This document shows positions 1-9,721 of a DNA stretch of 51,884 nt, one piece after another. The stretch is from an uncultured Alteromonadaceae bacterium (GTDB taxonomy: Bacteria > Pseudomonadota > Gammaproteobacteria > Enterobacterales > Alteromonadaceae). Location: positions 1-51,884 of the forward strand of contig CAJXMO010000025.1 of assembly GCA_913056495.1 (NCBI GenBank), in the 5' to 3' direction. A model generated the notes under the pieces. That model had not been told where the DNA came from. It saw nothing but the letters and a program-made list of their open reading frames with translations, and did not search any database. The first letter of the stretch is position 1. Each line of letters begins with the position of its first letter. The position numbers were made by a program, and so were the translations under genes.

Positions 1-84
1 TACCTTCAGCAATTTGCCTTGTCTCATGCATTTTTTTCTCCGGCTGAAATCAAGCATATTGAGGCAGCACGGGTATATAATTAA
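1..84 (+). CDS. C-terminal fragment of an unidentified protein
   Basis: Frame 1 is open from the window edge and ends in TAA, giving 27 residues that finish in IEAARVYN. Only the tail is visible and I do not recognise a family. It ends 30 bases before the GTG of the GH2 gene, on the same strand, with no terminator between them, so the two are probably in one operon. That makes a role in the same galactoside pathway plausible, but this is inference from position only. Confidence 0.45.
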   Translation, partial: YLQQFALSHAFFSPAEIKHIEAARVYN

Positions 85-114
85 CGATAATAAAACTGAC
101 TGAGGAATCTTCAC

Positions 115-3100
115 GTGTTAAAAAAAGTATTCAGGACCTGTCATAATAAGCAAGTTCTAGTTTTAGCGAGTGCTTTGTCTGTTGCTGGGTGCCAGCAACA
201 AGCAGTTACTTCGGCGCAAACTCATCAAGCAAACAGCAATTTACCTGAATGGGAAAATCCGGCTGTATTTAATGTGGGCACTTTACCGGACCGTGCATTT
301 TTTGCTTCTTACCCAAGTAAAACAGAGGCTTTGGCAGGAGACGACAGAGCGTCCAGCCATTACCATTCACTCAGTGGACAATGGCATTTTAACTTTGTTG
401 AAAAACCAGAGCTGCGCCCAACCGATTTCTATAAAACCGATTTTGATGTGTCTGAGTGGCCATTAATTGATGTACCTTCAAACTGGCAATTACAAGGTTA
501 TGATTATCCTATCTATGTAAACCATGGCTATGGTTTTCCAACGAATAAACCCTTAACACCCGACTATAACCCGGTTGGTTCTTACAAGCGTGATTTTAAT
601 GTTGCCGAAGAATGGGATGGTAAACGTATTATCGTTCATTTTGGTGCGGTACGTTCAGCCTATTATGTCTGGGTGAACGGACAGAAAGTGGGTTATGCAG
701 AAGATGGCAAATTGCCTTCTGAATTTGATATTACGGATGTGGTTAAACCCGGTAAAAACTCAATTGCAATTGAAGTATTTCGCTGGAGCGACGGCAGTTA
801 TTTAGAAGATCAGGATATGTGGCGTATGGCAGGTGTTCAGCGTGATATCTTCCTGCAAATTGTGCCTGAAACTCAGTTATGGGATTTTCATGCTGATACG
901 CGTTTAACCAATGATTTCAAAGACGGCCAGTTAGACCTGAATGTCAAGGTGGCTAATAGCAGCAAAAAGGCGGGTATTTCTACGGTTAAAGCAGAAGTAT
1001 ATGACGGTGATAAGCTGATTTGGAATGATGAAAAGCAAGTGTCTACTCAGGCTGGTGAAACCGGAGAAGTCAATCTTGCGAAATCTTTCAAAGATGTGAC
1101 ACCTTGGTCAGCTGAAGTCCCTAAACTGTACGATTTAGTTTTAACCTTAAGTCAGCCGGGCCAGGAAGATCAGGTAACGCATCAGGGCCTTGGTTTTAAA
1201 GACGTTAAAATTAAAGACGGTTTATTAATGGTTAACGGTCAGCCAATTATTATTAAAGGGGTTAACCGTCACGAGCATGATCCGGTTAAAGGTCAGGCAA
1301 TTGATCGCACTAGCATGATCAAAGACATTGAGTTAATGAAGCAGTATAACGTGAATACAGTGCGTGCATCTCATTACCCTAACGACCCTTATTGGTATAA
1401 ATTGTGTGATCAGTATGGTTTATATGTCATTGATGAAGCGAATATTGAATCCCACGGGTATGGTTTTGAAGAAGAGGGCTTAGGTAATGATCCTCAATTC
1501 AAAGAGGCTATCTTAGATCGTGTACGCGGTATGATTGAACGTGATAAAAACCATCCTTCAATCATTTCCTGGTCTTTAGGCAATGAAATTGGCCCGGGTC
1601 CAAATATTCGTGAAGCCTATTTATTAGCCAAAGAAATGGATGACAATCGCATTGTTCAGTATGAAACACGAGCGAACTGGTACAAAGAAAAAATGACTGA
1701 TGTGGTTGGCTGGATGTATGCAAACCGCGAAGAAATTGAAAATAATTACCTTGGCAAATATCCGGATACCCCTTTTATTTGGGTTGAGTACGCGCACACC
1801 ATGAGTAACAGTGGTGGTAACTTAAAAGAGTTATGGGATTTTGTGTACAAGCATCCGCAAGTACAGGGCGGCAGTGTATGGGACTGGGTTGATCAGGGCC
1901 TACAGCAAACGGATGAGAACGGTCGCATTTATTACGCTTACGGCGGTGATTTTGAACCGGCAGGCACCCGTAATGCCAATAACTATTTAGCCAATGGACT
2001 GGTTGGTTCTGATCGCGAACCTCATCCTTCCTTGCTAGAACTTAAAAAGCTTTATCAAAACGTATTTGTTGAAAAGTTAAGCGAAAATTCTTATCAATTC
2101 ACTAACCGTAACTTCTTTAAAGATTTAAGCGACTTAGATGGTGAATGGATATTATTGGAAGATGGTAAAGTTGCACTTCAGCAAGCATTGCCAACAATGA
2201 CAACAGCGCCTCAGCAAAAAGAAGTGCTGGTATTGGACGCGCTTAAAAACTTTGCGATGAAAGCCGGTAGCGAATATGCCGTTACCTTTAACTTTAAAAC
2301 CCGTGAAGTCGAGGGCGTTATTCCTAAAGGTCATATTGTTGCAACCGAGCAATTTATATTGCAAACACCTGAGCGCAGCATTGCACTGGAAAAAGCAAAT
2401 GGCTTAAAGCTTAAGCAAACTGATAACAGTGTAACTGTTAACTCGGGTAAAGTTTCAGTTGGTTTTAATACGCAAACCGGTCGTCTTGACAGCTACAATA
2501 TCAATGGTACAGAAGTTGTTAAAAAAGGTTTATTCCCGAATTTCTGGCGCGCGTTAACTGACAAAGATATGGGTAACCGTTTAGGTGAACGAACGGCGCG
2601 TTTTTATAAACATGCTGATATCGAATCTAAAGTGACTCAGGTTAAAGTTGAGCAGGAAAACGGTAAAGCTGTGGTTCGTTTTGATTTGCATTTCCCAAGC
2701 ATGAACAGCAATGGCTTTATTGAATATCAGGTGGGTAAAAATGGTGCTGTTGCGCTGGATTACCAAATGAAGTTTGCACCTCAATTGCCAGAACTTCCTC
2801 GTTTTGGTTTAAAAATGCAATTACCGGATGGTTTTGATGATGTGAGCTGGTATGGTCGTGGTCCTTGGGAAAATTATCAGGATCGTAAGTATGCCGCTCA
2901 CTTAGGGATTTACGATGCAAAAGTTGCTGACCTGTATACGCCTTATATCCGTCCACAGGAAAATGGTGGCCGCACGGATACCCGCTGGTTAACTATCAGC
3001 AATGCAGAAGGCATCGGCTTTAAAGTATCAGGTGCACCTAAATTTGACTTTACTGCGCACCATAATACGGTTGAAGATTTTGACTATCCAAAAGCCGGTA

Positions 3101-3285
3101 AAAACCGTCATATTAACGACATTGTTGAAAGACCGCTGACTGAACTGACATTGGACTTACAACAGCGTGGTGTCGGTGGTGATAACACCTGGGGCGCTCA
3201 GCCGTACGATGAGTACAGAATGAAACCTTCAGAACAGCAGGACTATCGCCTTGAATTACTGATAGAGCCTTTAACGGGTCAATAA
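115..3285 (+). CDS. GH2 beta-galactosidase, lipoprotein
   Basis: A 1056-residue glycoside hydrolase family 2 enzyme, expected to cleave terminal beta-galactosides with retention. The start is GTG, with GAGGA eight bases upstream. The N-terminus is a lipoprotein signal with lipobox SVAGC (Cys26), so the enzyme is probably anchored to the outer or inner membrane facing the periplasm or the surface. The LacZ-type order is visible: sugar-binding and Ig-like domains, then the TIM barrel with the acid/base in SLGNEIG (Glu491) and the nucleophile in WVEYAHTMSNS (Glu558), then the C-terminal beta-galactosidase small-chain domain with RYGLK/WYGRGPWENY-like sequence. The length matches large LacZ enzymes (about 1020-1060). 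Oligogalactosides could come from the opposite-strand TonB receptor nearby. Substrate beyond 'beta-galactoside' cannot be read from the sequence; fucosidase or glucuronidase is less likely because the EYAH(x)MSNS signature is that of LacZ. Confidence 0.9.
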   Translation: MLKKVFRTCHNKQVLVLASALSVAGCQQQAVTSAQTHQANSNLPEWENPAVFNVGTLPDRAFFASYPSKTEALAGDDRASSHYHSLSGQWHFNFVEKPELRPTDFYKTDFDVSEWPLIDVPSNWQLQGYDYPIYVNHGYGFPTNKPLTPDYNPVGSYKRDFNVAEEWDGKRIIVHFGAVRSAYYVWVNGQKVGYAEDGKLPSEFDITDVVKPGKNSIAIEVFRWSDGSYLEDQDMWRMAGVQRDIFLQIVPETQLWDFHADTRLTNDFKDGQLDLNVKVANSSKKAGISTVKAEVYDGDKLIWNDEKQVSTQAGETGEVNLAKSFKDVTPWSAEVPKLYDLVLTLSQPGQEDQVTHQGLGFKDVKIKDGLLMVNGQPIIIKGVNRHEHDPVKGQAIDRTSMIKDIELMKQYNVNTVRASHYPNDPYWYKLCDQYGLYVIDEANIESHGYGFEEEGLGNDPQFKEAILDRVRGMIERDKNHPSIISWSLGNEIGPGPNIREAYLLAKEMDDNRIVQYETRANWYKEKMTDVVGWMYANREEIENNYLGKYPDTPFIWVEYAHTMSNSGGNLKELWDFVYKHPQVQGGSVWDWVDQGLQQTDENGRIYYAYGGDFEPAGTRNANNYLANGLVGSDREPHPSLLELKKLYQNVFVEKLSENSYQFTNRNFFKDLSDLDGEWILLEDGKVALQQALPTMTTAPQQKEVLVLDALKNFAMKAGSEYAVTFNFKTREVEGVIPKGHIVATEQFILQTPERSIALEKANGLKLKQTDNSVTVNSGKVSVGFNTQTGRLDSYNINGTEVVKKGLFPNFWRALTDKDMGNRLGERTARFYKHADIESKVTQVKVEQENGKAVVRFDLHFPSMNSNGFIEYQVGKNGAVALDYQMKFAPQLPELPRFGLKMQLPDGFDDVSWYGRGPWENYQDRKYAAHLGIYDAKVADLYTPYIRPQENGGRTDTRWLTISNAEGIGFKVSGAPKFDFTAHHNTVEDFDYPKAGKNRHINDIVERPLTELTLDLQQRGVGGDNTWGAQPYDEYRMKPSEQQDYRLELLIEPLTGQ

Positions 3286-3321
3286 GTAGCACGGGTATAA
3301 TCACTTCTCTCCCTACAAGCG

Positions 3322-3355
3322 GCGTTTATCAACTTAGATAAGCGTCGCTTTTTTT
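3322..3355 (+). terminator. Rho-independent terminator after the GH2 gene
   Basis: The arms 3322-3330 and 3337-3345 form a 9-bp stem with two G-U pairs and a 6-base loop. A T-run at 3349-3355 follows. It lies 36 bases after the GH2 stop. Confidence 0.75.
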
Positions 3356-3476
3356 ATTGATTTTTAACCTGTTTGAGTCGTCAAATAACAGCTTATATTG
3401 GCTTAATTGAATGGGGACTGTGAATGATGCCGGATAGCAACTCACGCCTTATTACTTAAACCAGACAATCTTTATA

Positions 3477-4172
3477 TCAGAAATTCTCTTCCACCTGAGG
3501 CCTTAATATCAGTTCATGAATATGCGTATTTCCATCAGTATTCAGGTTATTTAATATTGCTGTTGCGACTGCTTTTGCCGTTAAATACTGTGGGCGCTGC
3601 GCCTCTCTGAATTCAGTATCTACGCCACCTGGATAAACCGACATAAAATGGATATTGTCGGCTCTTAACTCTTTTCGCATGACTTTAGTATAGCTGTCGA
3701 AGGCAGATTTTGATGCAGAATAGGCAGCAATACCGGGATTAGCATAAAGACACACAGTCGATAAAATATTAACGATTTTACCGGATTGTTGTGCTTTCAT
3801 TTGAGGGACAACGGCCTGACAAAATGCAATGGGCGCATAACAGTTTATTTGCATCATCCAGTCGAGTGCTGAAATATCAATTTCATGACCTTGACCACGC
3901 GCATTATTGAGTCCGGCGCAGTTAATTAATAGGTCGATTGGCCCGTTTTTAAGTTTGGCTTGTTTGACAAACTCATTGATTTTTTGATGGTCGGTTACAC
4001 AAAAAGTATCCTGATAAACCTGTGAACCATCCGGGAGCAGGTTGAGCGTTTTTGCCAGTTTATCTGGGTTTCGTCCGCATAAACTCAGTTTGTAACCTTT
4101 TTTAGCTGCTTGAATAGCGAGTGCTTGTCCGATACCAGATGAGGCGCCGGTAATTAATATATGTGATGTCAT
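3477..4172 (-). CDS. Short-chain dehydrogenase/reductase
   Basis: A 231-residue classical SDR oxidoreductase using NAD(P)H. The Rossmann cofactor motif GASSGIG is near the N-terminus (residues 9-15), the NAG-type motif appears as NCAGLN, and the catalytic YSASK gives Tyr151 and Lys155. The start fixes the Rossmann fold at the very N-terminus; the ribosome binding site before it is weak. It lies downstream of the TonB receptor in the same orientation, separated by 133 bases that include a terminator hairpin, so it may be read through or expressed alone. The substrate is unknown; a role in sugar or sugar-alcohol oxidation next to galactoside genes is only a guess. Confidence 0.85.
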   Translation of the reverse strand: MTSHILITGASSGIGQALAIQAAKKGYKLSLCGRNPDKLAKTLNLLPDGSQVYQDTFCVTDHQKINEFVKQAKLKNGPIDLLINCAGLNNARGQGHEIDISALDWMMQINCYAPIAFCQAVVPQMKAQQSGKIVNILSTVCLYANPGIAAYSASKSAFDSYTKVMRKELRADNIHFMSVYPGGVDTEFREAQRPQYLTAKAVATAILNNLNTDGNTHIHELILRPQVEENF

Positions 4173-4203
4173 TTTGTTATATTTATCATTGTATAAAACA
4201 GAA

Positions 4204-4228
4204 AAGAGCGAATGAAATCATTCGCTCT
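4204..4228 (-). terminator. Terminator of the TonB receptor gene
   Basis: The arms 4205-4215 and 4218-4228 are perfectly complementary (11 bp, core AGAGCGAATGA). Reading the minus strand, the hairpin is followed by TTTTCTGTTTT. It sits 77 bases past the TonB receptor stop and before the SDR start. Confidence 0.65.
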
Positions 4229-4305
4229 GGCTGACTTTGACTTTATTTTCAACTTTACGCGAGTTGTATCAACCCGGCAAACTTGATTCTTTTAGCTTGA
4301 TTCTA

Positions 4306-7020
4306 TTAGAACAAAGCTCGAACGCCGAACGTAATTCTGCGGCCTGTGTCTTCTATTGCTAACAGTCTGTCATTATAACCCTGATATGAACGCTGTGTTT
4401 CATCCGTCAGATTGAGTACATTGACATAAGCGGTTAATTCGTCAGTCAGTTGATAGCTGGTGGTTAAATCAACCTGACCATAATCATTAACGCTTTCCGG
4501 CTGTCCCTGAGCGCCAAATGTGCGTAATAAAAAGGTGTCACGCCAGTTGTATGCAGCTCTTATCTGGAACTTTTCTGTTTCAAAAAATGCGACCAGGTTA
4601 GCAGAATCAGACAGGCCTTCAACGTTAAATACCTGAGTAGATAGACTAGGGTCAAACTTAACTGAGCTATCTACTTTTGTATAGTTAGCTGAGAAACCCG
4701 AACCATCCCAAGGTGCTGGTAAAAAGTCAAACGTATACTGGAATGAGGCTTCCAGACCATAAATATTGGCATTTTCTGCATTGGTTGGTTGCGTATTCTG
4801 GAAGGTTTTTCCCAAAATTTCAGTTGGCTGAGTCACCAGTGATACAAAGTTTTCAATTGATTTGTAATACACAGCGACACTTGCATAACTTGCATCATTT
4901 ATAAAATAGTCCAACCCTAAATCAGCATTCCAGGCTAAATAAGGTTCTAGTTCCGGATTACCGCTCGAAACTGTGTAATCTGAAGGCGGACGAATATTCC
5001 AGCTCTGTGCGGTTGATAAGTTCGTTAAGGTCGGACGGGTTAGTGTTCTCGATGCGGCGGTGCGCAATACCAAATCATCTTCTAAATTCAGCCTGAAAGT
5101 CATCGACGGTAAAACATAGTCGTAATCTGTCGAAACGCTGACCGGCAGAACTTCAGAATAGACAGGCACAACCGCAGTTGCATCACCCGGAATGGTATTT
5201 AACTCTAACAGCTGTACAGAACTGCCTTTTGCGGTGACGTCGGTTGCAACATATCTTAAACCGGCAGATAAATCCCAGTACATATCGTTGAAATCACCTT
5301 CCCAGTTGCCCTGGATGTATGCAGCCCAGCTTTTTTCTTCCACCACACCAGAAGAGGCCGGTCGCAAGGCACCATTCCAGTTACCGCCGTTTGCAGCTAT
5401 GGCTTGACGATAATTAGATTCTTCCGCAGCATCATTTTTTTGGGTGATTGCTGCGTCTGAAACATAATAGTCAATCAGGCTCTCTGGATTAAAGGTAAGC
5501 CATTCATTGGCGAGTTCGCTTTGGCCTAAAAAGTCATCCACACTGAAAGTTTGCGCCATAGAAGCCGGAACACTTGCAAAATATCCGCAGTAAAAACATA
5601 AAATACTGTCAGGGGTTTGATAGTTTTGATTTTGTTTTTCTCTGTCGGTTAACAGGACGCCGTATTTAACATTTTTAAGCGCACCATCAAAGAAACTGGT
5701 TACAGCATCCACGGAAAACTGACTGATTGAATCTTCGATTTTATTGCCACGTTTAAAGCCAAAGTGGGCCTTTAAATCTGAATTATCAGTGGTATCAATT
5801 ACACCTGAAACTATCGGTGTTTCACTACCCTGACTATGATCCCAAACCGGGTTTAAGCCTGTATTTCGGGTTCCTAAAACAAAAAACGGGGTATCTTTAC
5901 CATCACTGGTTGCTTTTGAGTGGCTCAGATCAAATTTAAGCTGAGTGGCATCATTTACAAACCATTGCAGATTACCGGCAATTTGCATGGTATCGGCAGA
6001 TCTTGGATTTGAATCAACGACCCAGTCAGTTGCTAAACTGCCGGTGTCACTTCGTTTGAAGTAGGTCACTGTATCATTTTTGCTGACGCTTGCATCTATA
6101 ATATCTGATTCGTCGGTAAAATACGCCAGCGTATTAATCGTGGACTCAATATCATATTTTGTATATAAAGCATCCAAATTTAGTTTTACATCGTCATTAA
6201 TCTTCCAGTCAAGCGCAAGGGTGCCACCGATACGCTCACGTGAGCTGGTATCAACTTGTTGATTAAAAGAACGTGGCACGGCTACGCCCGTTAAATCAGC
6301 ACTGCCGTCTTTATCAAAATCTAACGCTTTATTCACCAACCAGCCATCAGATGTATAGCGCTGAATTTGCGTATCCCGTTTGTCATAAATCAGACTTACT
6401 AAGGTACCGAAGGTTTGCTCATCATTGCTGTTGCTAAGTAACAAAGAAGCTGTCGGTGTCGTTTTTTCAGAACCACTGTCATATTTGCCACCCAGTTTAC
6501 CGGCAACAACTAAACCGGCTCTGTCTGTTGGGCGAGCTGTGCGAATGACGACAGTTGACCCTATACCGCCTTCCTGAAAATCGGCTGCTGATGACTTATA
6601 TACGTCAGCGCCTGAAATTAATTCAGACGGCAAAATATCAAAACTGAACTCTCTGCCTGCATTATCCGTCGCCAACAAACGACCATTGAGTAATACAGTG
6701 TTAAATTCCGGACCTAAACCCCGAACGGTAATTGAGCGCCCTTCGCCACCGCTTCTGTCGATTGAAACACCACTCACCCTTTGCAATGATTCCGCCACGT
6801 TTTGATCCGGAAACTGGCCGAGATTTTCTGCCGCTATAGAGTCTACTACCCCCATAGTTTCACGTTTTGTGTAAAGCGCTCGCGTTAAACTACCACGTGT
6901 ACCTGTCACTCGTATCGTTTCAACCTCGTTTGCCTGATTCTCATTCACATTTTCGGCAGCGATAGACTGAGTTGCAACAGCGCTCAGCACGCTGACTGCT
7001 AATAATGATCTCTTAAACAT
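4306..7020 (-). CDS. TonB-dependent receptor, TonB-Xanth-Caul type
   Basis: A 904-residue outer-membrane beta-barrel receptor for energised uptake of oligosaccharides. A signal peptide ends near AATQSIAA (about residue 21). A TonB-box-like ETIRVTG segment follows, then the plug with the family signature QNVAESLQRVSGV, RSITVRGLGPEFN and GSTVVIRTARP, then the barrel, which ends in a C-terminal phenylalanine (FGVRALF). The length and plug signature match the TonB-Xanth-Caul receptors that replace SusC in gammaproteobacteria. It follows GH97 on the same strand after 285 bases, and faces the GH2 gene. Galacto-oligosaccharide import is the natural inference; the sequence alone does not fix the substrate. 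A short internal CFYCGYF segment could form a disulfide in an extracellular loop. Confidence 0.92.
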   Translation of the reverse strand: MFKRSLLAVSVLSAVATQSIAAENVNENQANEVETIRVTGTRGSLTRALYTKRETMGVVDSIAAENLGQFPDQNVAESLQRVSGVSIDRSGGEGRSITVRGLGPEFNTVLLNGRLLATDNAGREFSFDILPSELISGADVYKSSAADFQEGGIGSTVVIRTARPTDRAGLVVAGKLGGKYDSGSEKTTPTASLLLSNSNDEQTFGTLVSLIYDKRDTQIQRYTSDGWLVNKALDFDKDGSADLTGVAVPRSFNQQVDTSSRERIGGTLALDWKINDDVKLNLDALYTKYDIESTINTLAYFTDESDIIDASVSKNDTVTYFKRSDTGSLATDWVVDSNPRSADTMQIAGNLQWFVNDATQLKFDLSHSKATSDGKDTPFFVLGTRNTGLNPVWDHSQGSETPIVSGVIDTTDNSDLKAHFGFKRGNKIEDSISQFSVDAVTSFFDGALKNVKYGVLLTDREKQNQNYQTPDSILCFYCGYFASVPASMAQTFSVDDFLGQSELANEWLTFNPESLIDYYVSDAAITQKNDAAEESNYRQAIAANGGNWNGALRPASSGVVEEKSWAAYIQGNWEGDFNDMYWDLSAGLRYVATDVTAKGSSVQLLELNTIPGDATAVVPVYSEVLPVSVSTDYDYVLPSMTFRLNLEDDLVLRTAASRTLTRPTLTNLSTAQSWNIRPPSDYTVSSGNPELEPYLAWNADLGLDYFINDASYASVAVYYKSIENFVSLVTQPTEILGKTFQNTQPTNAENANIYGLEASFQYTFDFLPAPWDGSGFSANYTKVDSSVKFDPSLSTQVFNVEGLSDSANLVAFFETEKFQIRAAYNWRDTFLLRTFGAQGQPESVNDYGQVDLTTSYQLTDELTAYVNVLNLTDETQRSYQGYNDRLLAIEDTGRRITFGVRALF

Positions 7021-7305
7021 AATAAGTTTCTCTAAATTTAAGTTTATAGAGAGGTAATACGTTTACCCCGTGTGTGTCAAAAATTCCAGTATTCTGTTAA
7101 ACCCCCGCTTAAAAAATATCTGGAATGGCAATTAACGTAGTGCTTAACCGTTAATTTATTCGGAACCCGCTTAGTCAGTTGCGATCTATACCGACTTATA
7201 CCGGGTTCCGGGATTAAACCCTGACTTTGTTATTCATTAACGCAGTCAGGTTTTAAAATTTGCAATCAGAGGAGGAAATTCTGGCTAAATTCCTCCTGAA
7301 TTGGT
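7021..7305. other. Leader region between GH97 and the TonB receptor
   Basis: There is no gene here. Several inverted repeats are visible. CGGAACCC at 7161-7168 pairs with GGGTTCCG at 7203-7210. AGGAGGAA at 7270-7277 pairs with TTCCTCCT at 7290-7297, just past the GH97 stop on the minus strand. A CTGAC/GTCAG pair spans 7221-7248. The one at 7270-7297 could be a weak GH97 terminator or attenuator. The rest may be an upstream regulatory region for the receptor. Confidence 0.4.
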
Positions 7306-9339
7306 TTACATTGGTGTGAGGCGAGCTGTGTAGCCGCCTGAATGTGCCAGTTTCATGGTTAATTTGTCTTTACTGGTCACTACTTTTTCAATTCGTTTGT
7401 AGTCTTCGGCCCAGCGAAGTGCATTGATACCGTCCTGGAAAATAACCATTTTAAATTTTTGACCTGTTGGCAGGAATGATAAGTCGAGTTCAAGTTCACG
7501 ACTGTTCTCATCATTTAAGGTTCCTACATACCAGTTATTACCGTGTTTTCTGGCTACTGAAATATAATCGCCAATTTTACCGTGAAGCACTTTGGTCTCG
7601 TCCCAAACAGTGGGGACTTTAGCCATAAAGGTTGCGCACTCTTGCTGATTTTCATAATTAACCGGTGAATCAGCCATCATTTGTAATGGGCTTTCAAACA
7701 CAGTTAACATTGCCATTTGGTGAACACGTGTAGTCTGGCTCATAGGGCGGTTAAAGCGGACGGTAAAATCCTGATGATCGCTTGCTTTACCACCATAAGT
7801 AATTAATTCATATGGTTTTTTACCTTGAGCATTAGACATAGCGCCCGGTGTATAGTCCATCGGTCCAGCAACCATACGGATAAAAGGCAAGGTTGTATTG
7901 TGTTCAGGTGTACTGTCATAACTCCACTTATTCCACTCGAGGCCTTTTACACCTTCCCGTGAAATAACATTTGGATAGGTACGGCGTAAACCTGCCGGCT
8001 TATACGAACCATGGTAATCAACCAGCAATTTACGCTTTGCTGCTTCTTTTGCTATTTTCCAATAGAAATTAACCATTTGTTGATCGTCTCGCTGGAAAAA
8101 GTCAGGTTTAATACCCACAGCACCAAGCTCTGCGAATCTGTCCATGGCTTCATCAAACTGATCTCGTAAGGTTAACCAGGATGCCCATAAAATGATGTCG
8201 ACATTTTTCTTTTTAGCGTAAGCTATGATTTCCGGTACATCCATATCCGGTACTGTGCCCAATAGATCACCCAGTGGATACCAGCCTTCATCTAAAATAA
8301 CGTATTCAAGACCGTTTTTAGATGCAAAATCAATATAATATTTGTACGTTTGAGTATTAACGCCTGCTTTAAAATCAACGCCGTGTAGATTATTTGCGTT
8401 GTACCAATCCCATGCCACTTTACCCGGTTTGATCCAGCTGGTATCACCAATGCGGTTAGGGGATGCCAGCTGATAGGTTAGCTGGTTAGTGATAAGTTCT
8501 GCGTCATTGTCTGCAATCGCCAGTACACGCCATGGAAATGCTCTGGTGCCATCGGTTTTGGCAATATAGTGCGCTCGCTCGGTTATAGGCTCGTTTCTGT
8601 CTACATCCGGTAATAAAGGCTCTTTTTTAGTCGGGTACTTAGGGAATGTTGCGGTTAAGCCATTTTTACCATTTCCGAGTAACCAGAGACCGGCATAGTC
8701 TTCCAGACCTGTCTCTGTAATGAGTATTTTAACGCCATTGTTATCGACCAGCGCGGGCGTGCTTGCCAGATTATTTTGGTCAATATTTGAAATCGCTTGA
8801 TGGATATAAGTTCGCTCGTTGTGTGAATAAAAACCTTCTTCTTCCGGGTAATAAACACTGGCGTCTTTATCAAAGTTAAATTCTGCAATTTCACCTTTTA
8901 CTGTAATGGAATCGTTTAACCTTGTATTAAATCGATAAGCGACACCATTATTAAAGGCTCTAAATTCAACAACATACTCATTATCGAAAGTTAATGCCAG
9001 TTGGTTATATTGGTTTTCAATAGTAGCCGACTTAACTTTAACTTCAGGGTAGAGGGTTTCAGAGATTTGAATTCTTTCGATGTTGGTAATATTGGGATCA
9101 TTTGCCAGGCTTTTGTGGCCGTCCAGTACCAAATCTATTTTTGAATTGTTTAATACCGGCTGTCCGTCGAGTGTGACTTTATATTGAACATAGTCACCCG
9201 ATGTTACTTCAACTTGAATTGAACCGTCCGGTGACGATAGTTGAAGCTTCTCGGCAGCCTGAGTTGCAAGCGGTGTCAGTAAAAATACTGCAGCTATTTT
9301 GGAGGCTTTGCAAAGTAAGTTTTGCTTATAAATAGCCAT
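7306..9339 (-). CDS. Secreted GH97 glycosidase, probably retaining alpha-galactosidase
   Basis: A 677-residue GH97 enzyme with a signal peptide ending near ATQA (about residue 28) and a clear AGAGGA ribosome binding site. The order is the N-terminal beta-super-sandwich, the TIM barrel (about 290-560) and the C-terminal beta domain. GH97 has an inverting alpha-glucosidase branch (SusB) and a retaining alpha-galactosidase branch that uses an Asp nucleophile. Here IKPDFFQRDDQ places Asp413, and GVKGLE places Glu468. The 55-residue spacing equals that of D415 and E470 in the retaining enzyme BtGH97b. So alpha-galactosidase is more likely than alpha-glucosidase. Together with the beta-galactosidase and TonB receptor next door it suggests breakdown of a galactose-rich glycan, in the periplasm. 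Confidence 0.88.
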   Translation of the reverse strand: MAIYKQNLLCKASKIAAVFLLTPLATQAAEKLQLSSPDGSIQVEVTSGDYVQYKVTLDGQPVLNNSKIDLVLDGHKSLANDPNITNIERIQISETLYPEVKVKSATIENQYNQLALTFDNEYVVEFRAFNNGVAYRFNTRLNDSITVKGEIAEFNFDKDASVYYPEEEGFYSHNERTYIHQAISNIDQNNLASTPALVDNNGVKILITETGLEDYAGLWLLGNGKNGLTATFPKYPTKKEPLLPDVDRNEPITERAHYIAKTDGTRAFPWRVLAIADNDAELITNQLTYQLASPNRIGDTSWIKPGKVAWDWYNANNLHGVDFKAGVNTQTYKYYIDFASKNGLEYVILDEGWYPLGDLLGTVPDMDVPEIIAYAKKKNVDIILWASWLTLRDQFDEAMDRFAELGAVGIKPDFFQRDDQQMVNFYWKIAKEAAKRKLLVDYHGSYKPAGLRRTYPNVISREGVKGLEWNKWSYDSTPEHNTTLPFIRMVAGPMDYTPGAMSNAQGKKPYELITYGGKASDHQDFTVRFNRPMSQTTRVHQMAMLTVFESPLQMMADSPVNYENQQECATFMAKVPTVWDETKVLHGKIGDYISVARKHGNNWYVGTLNDENSRELELDLSFLPTGQKFKMVIFQDGINALRWAEDYKRIEKVVTSKDKLTMKLAHSGGYTARLTPM

Positions 9340-9574
9340 ATGTTGTCCTCTTTTATGTAAGAATAAATATTAAGTTAACATAAAAGTAACACATTTTCTT
9401 AAATGATCAAGTTAAAAGTATAACGTTTTACCTAAAAAATTAATTTTTTTTATAAAATTTTATAAAATGCAATAAAAACAGTTATTTAAATATTTGTCAT
9501 AAAAATACTATATAAAATTTAAAACTTAATTATCTCGGGTTAAGTTTATAAGGGCGATTTTGTCTTAATTTAAG

Positions 9575-9586
9575 TTAAACGTTTAA
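9575..9586. promoter_or_regulatory. LacI/GalR-like palindrome TTAAACGTTTAA
   Basis: This is a perfect 12-bp palindrome with the AACGTT core typical of LacI/GalR-family operators. It lies 235 bases before the GH97 start and 135 bases before the SDR start. A nearly identical site (TTAAACGTTTA) lies at 27271-27281 before the esterase gene. No LacI gene is in the window. Confidence 0.35.
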
Positions 9587-9629
9587 GTTTGTGATTAAGT
9601 GTTTAGTTTGAAAAATTAAAAAAAACCTA

Positions 9630-9660
9630 TTGACCTTAAGTTAGCTTGAGGTTTTAGACT
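9630..9660 (+). promoter_or_regulatory. SoxR-type promoter: SoxR box inside a 19-bp spacer
   Basis: The -35 is TTGACC (9630-9635) and the -10 is TAGACT (9655-9660). The 19-bp spacer is the overlong spacing of MerR-family promoters. The 18-bp element CCTTAAGTTAGCTTGAGG (9634-9651) matches the E. coli soxS box CCTCAAGTTAACTTGAGG at 16 of 18 positions. A soxR gene lies two open reading frames' distance downstream (10549). The promoter reads into the SDR at 9722. Confidence 0.8.
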
Positions 9661-9721
9661 GCTCGCATACATAAACTTAATCAATTTGTAATAGATGAGT
9701 ATCTAACCAGAGGAAAAATGA

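Larger units (their letters stand above)
9340..9721. promoter_or_regulatory. Divergent control region between GH97 and the SDR
   Basis: This is a 382-base, strongly AT-rich gap with no open gene. It separates the minus-strand GH97 operon from the plus-strand SDR. It holds a LacI/GalR-like palindrome at 9575-9586 and a SoxR-type promoter at 9630-9660, both listed separately. The long A/T tracts at 9430-9520 could be UP-elements or a bent-DNA stretch. Confidence 0.6.

Noticed and set aside
4306..7020. SusC/SusD-type polysaccharide locus
   Set aside because: No SusD-like gene accompanies either TonB receptor, and the plug signature is the gammaproteobacterial/alphaproteobacterial type, so this is not a Bacteroidota locus.
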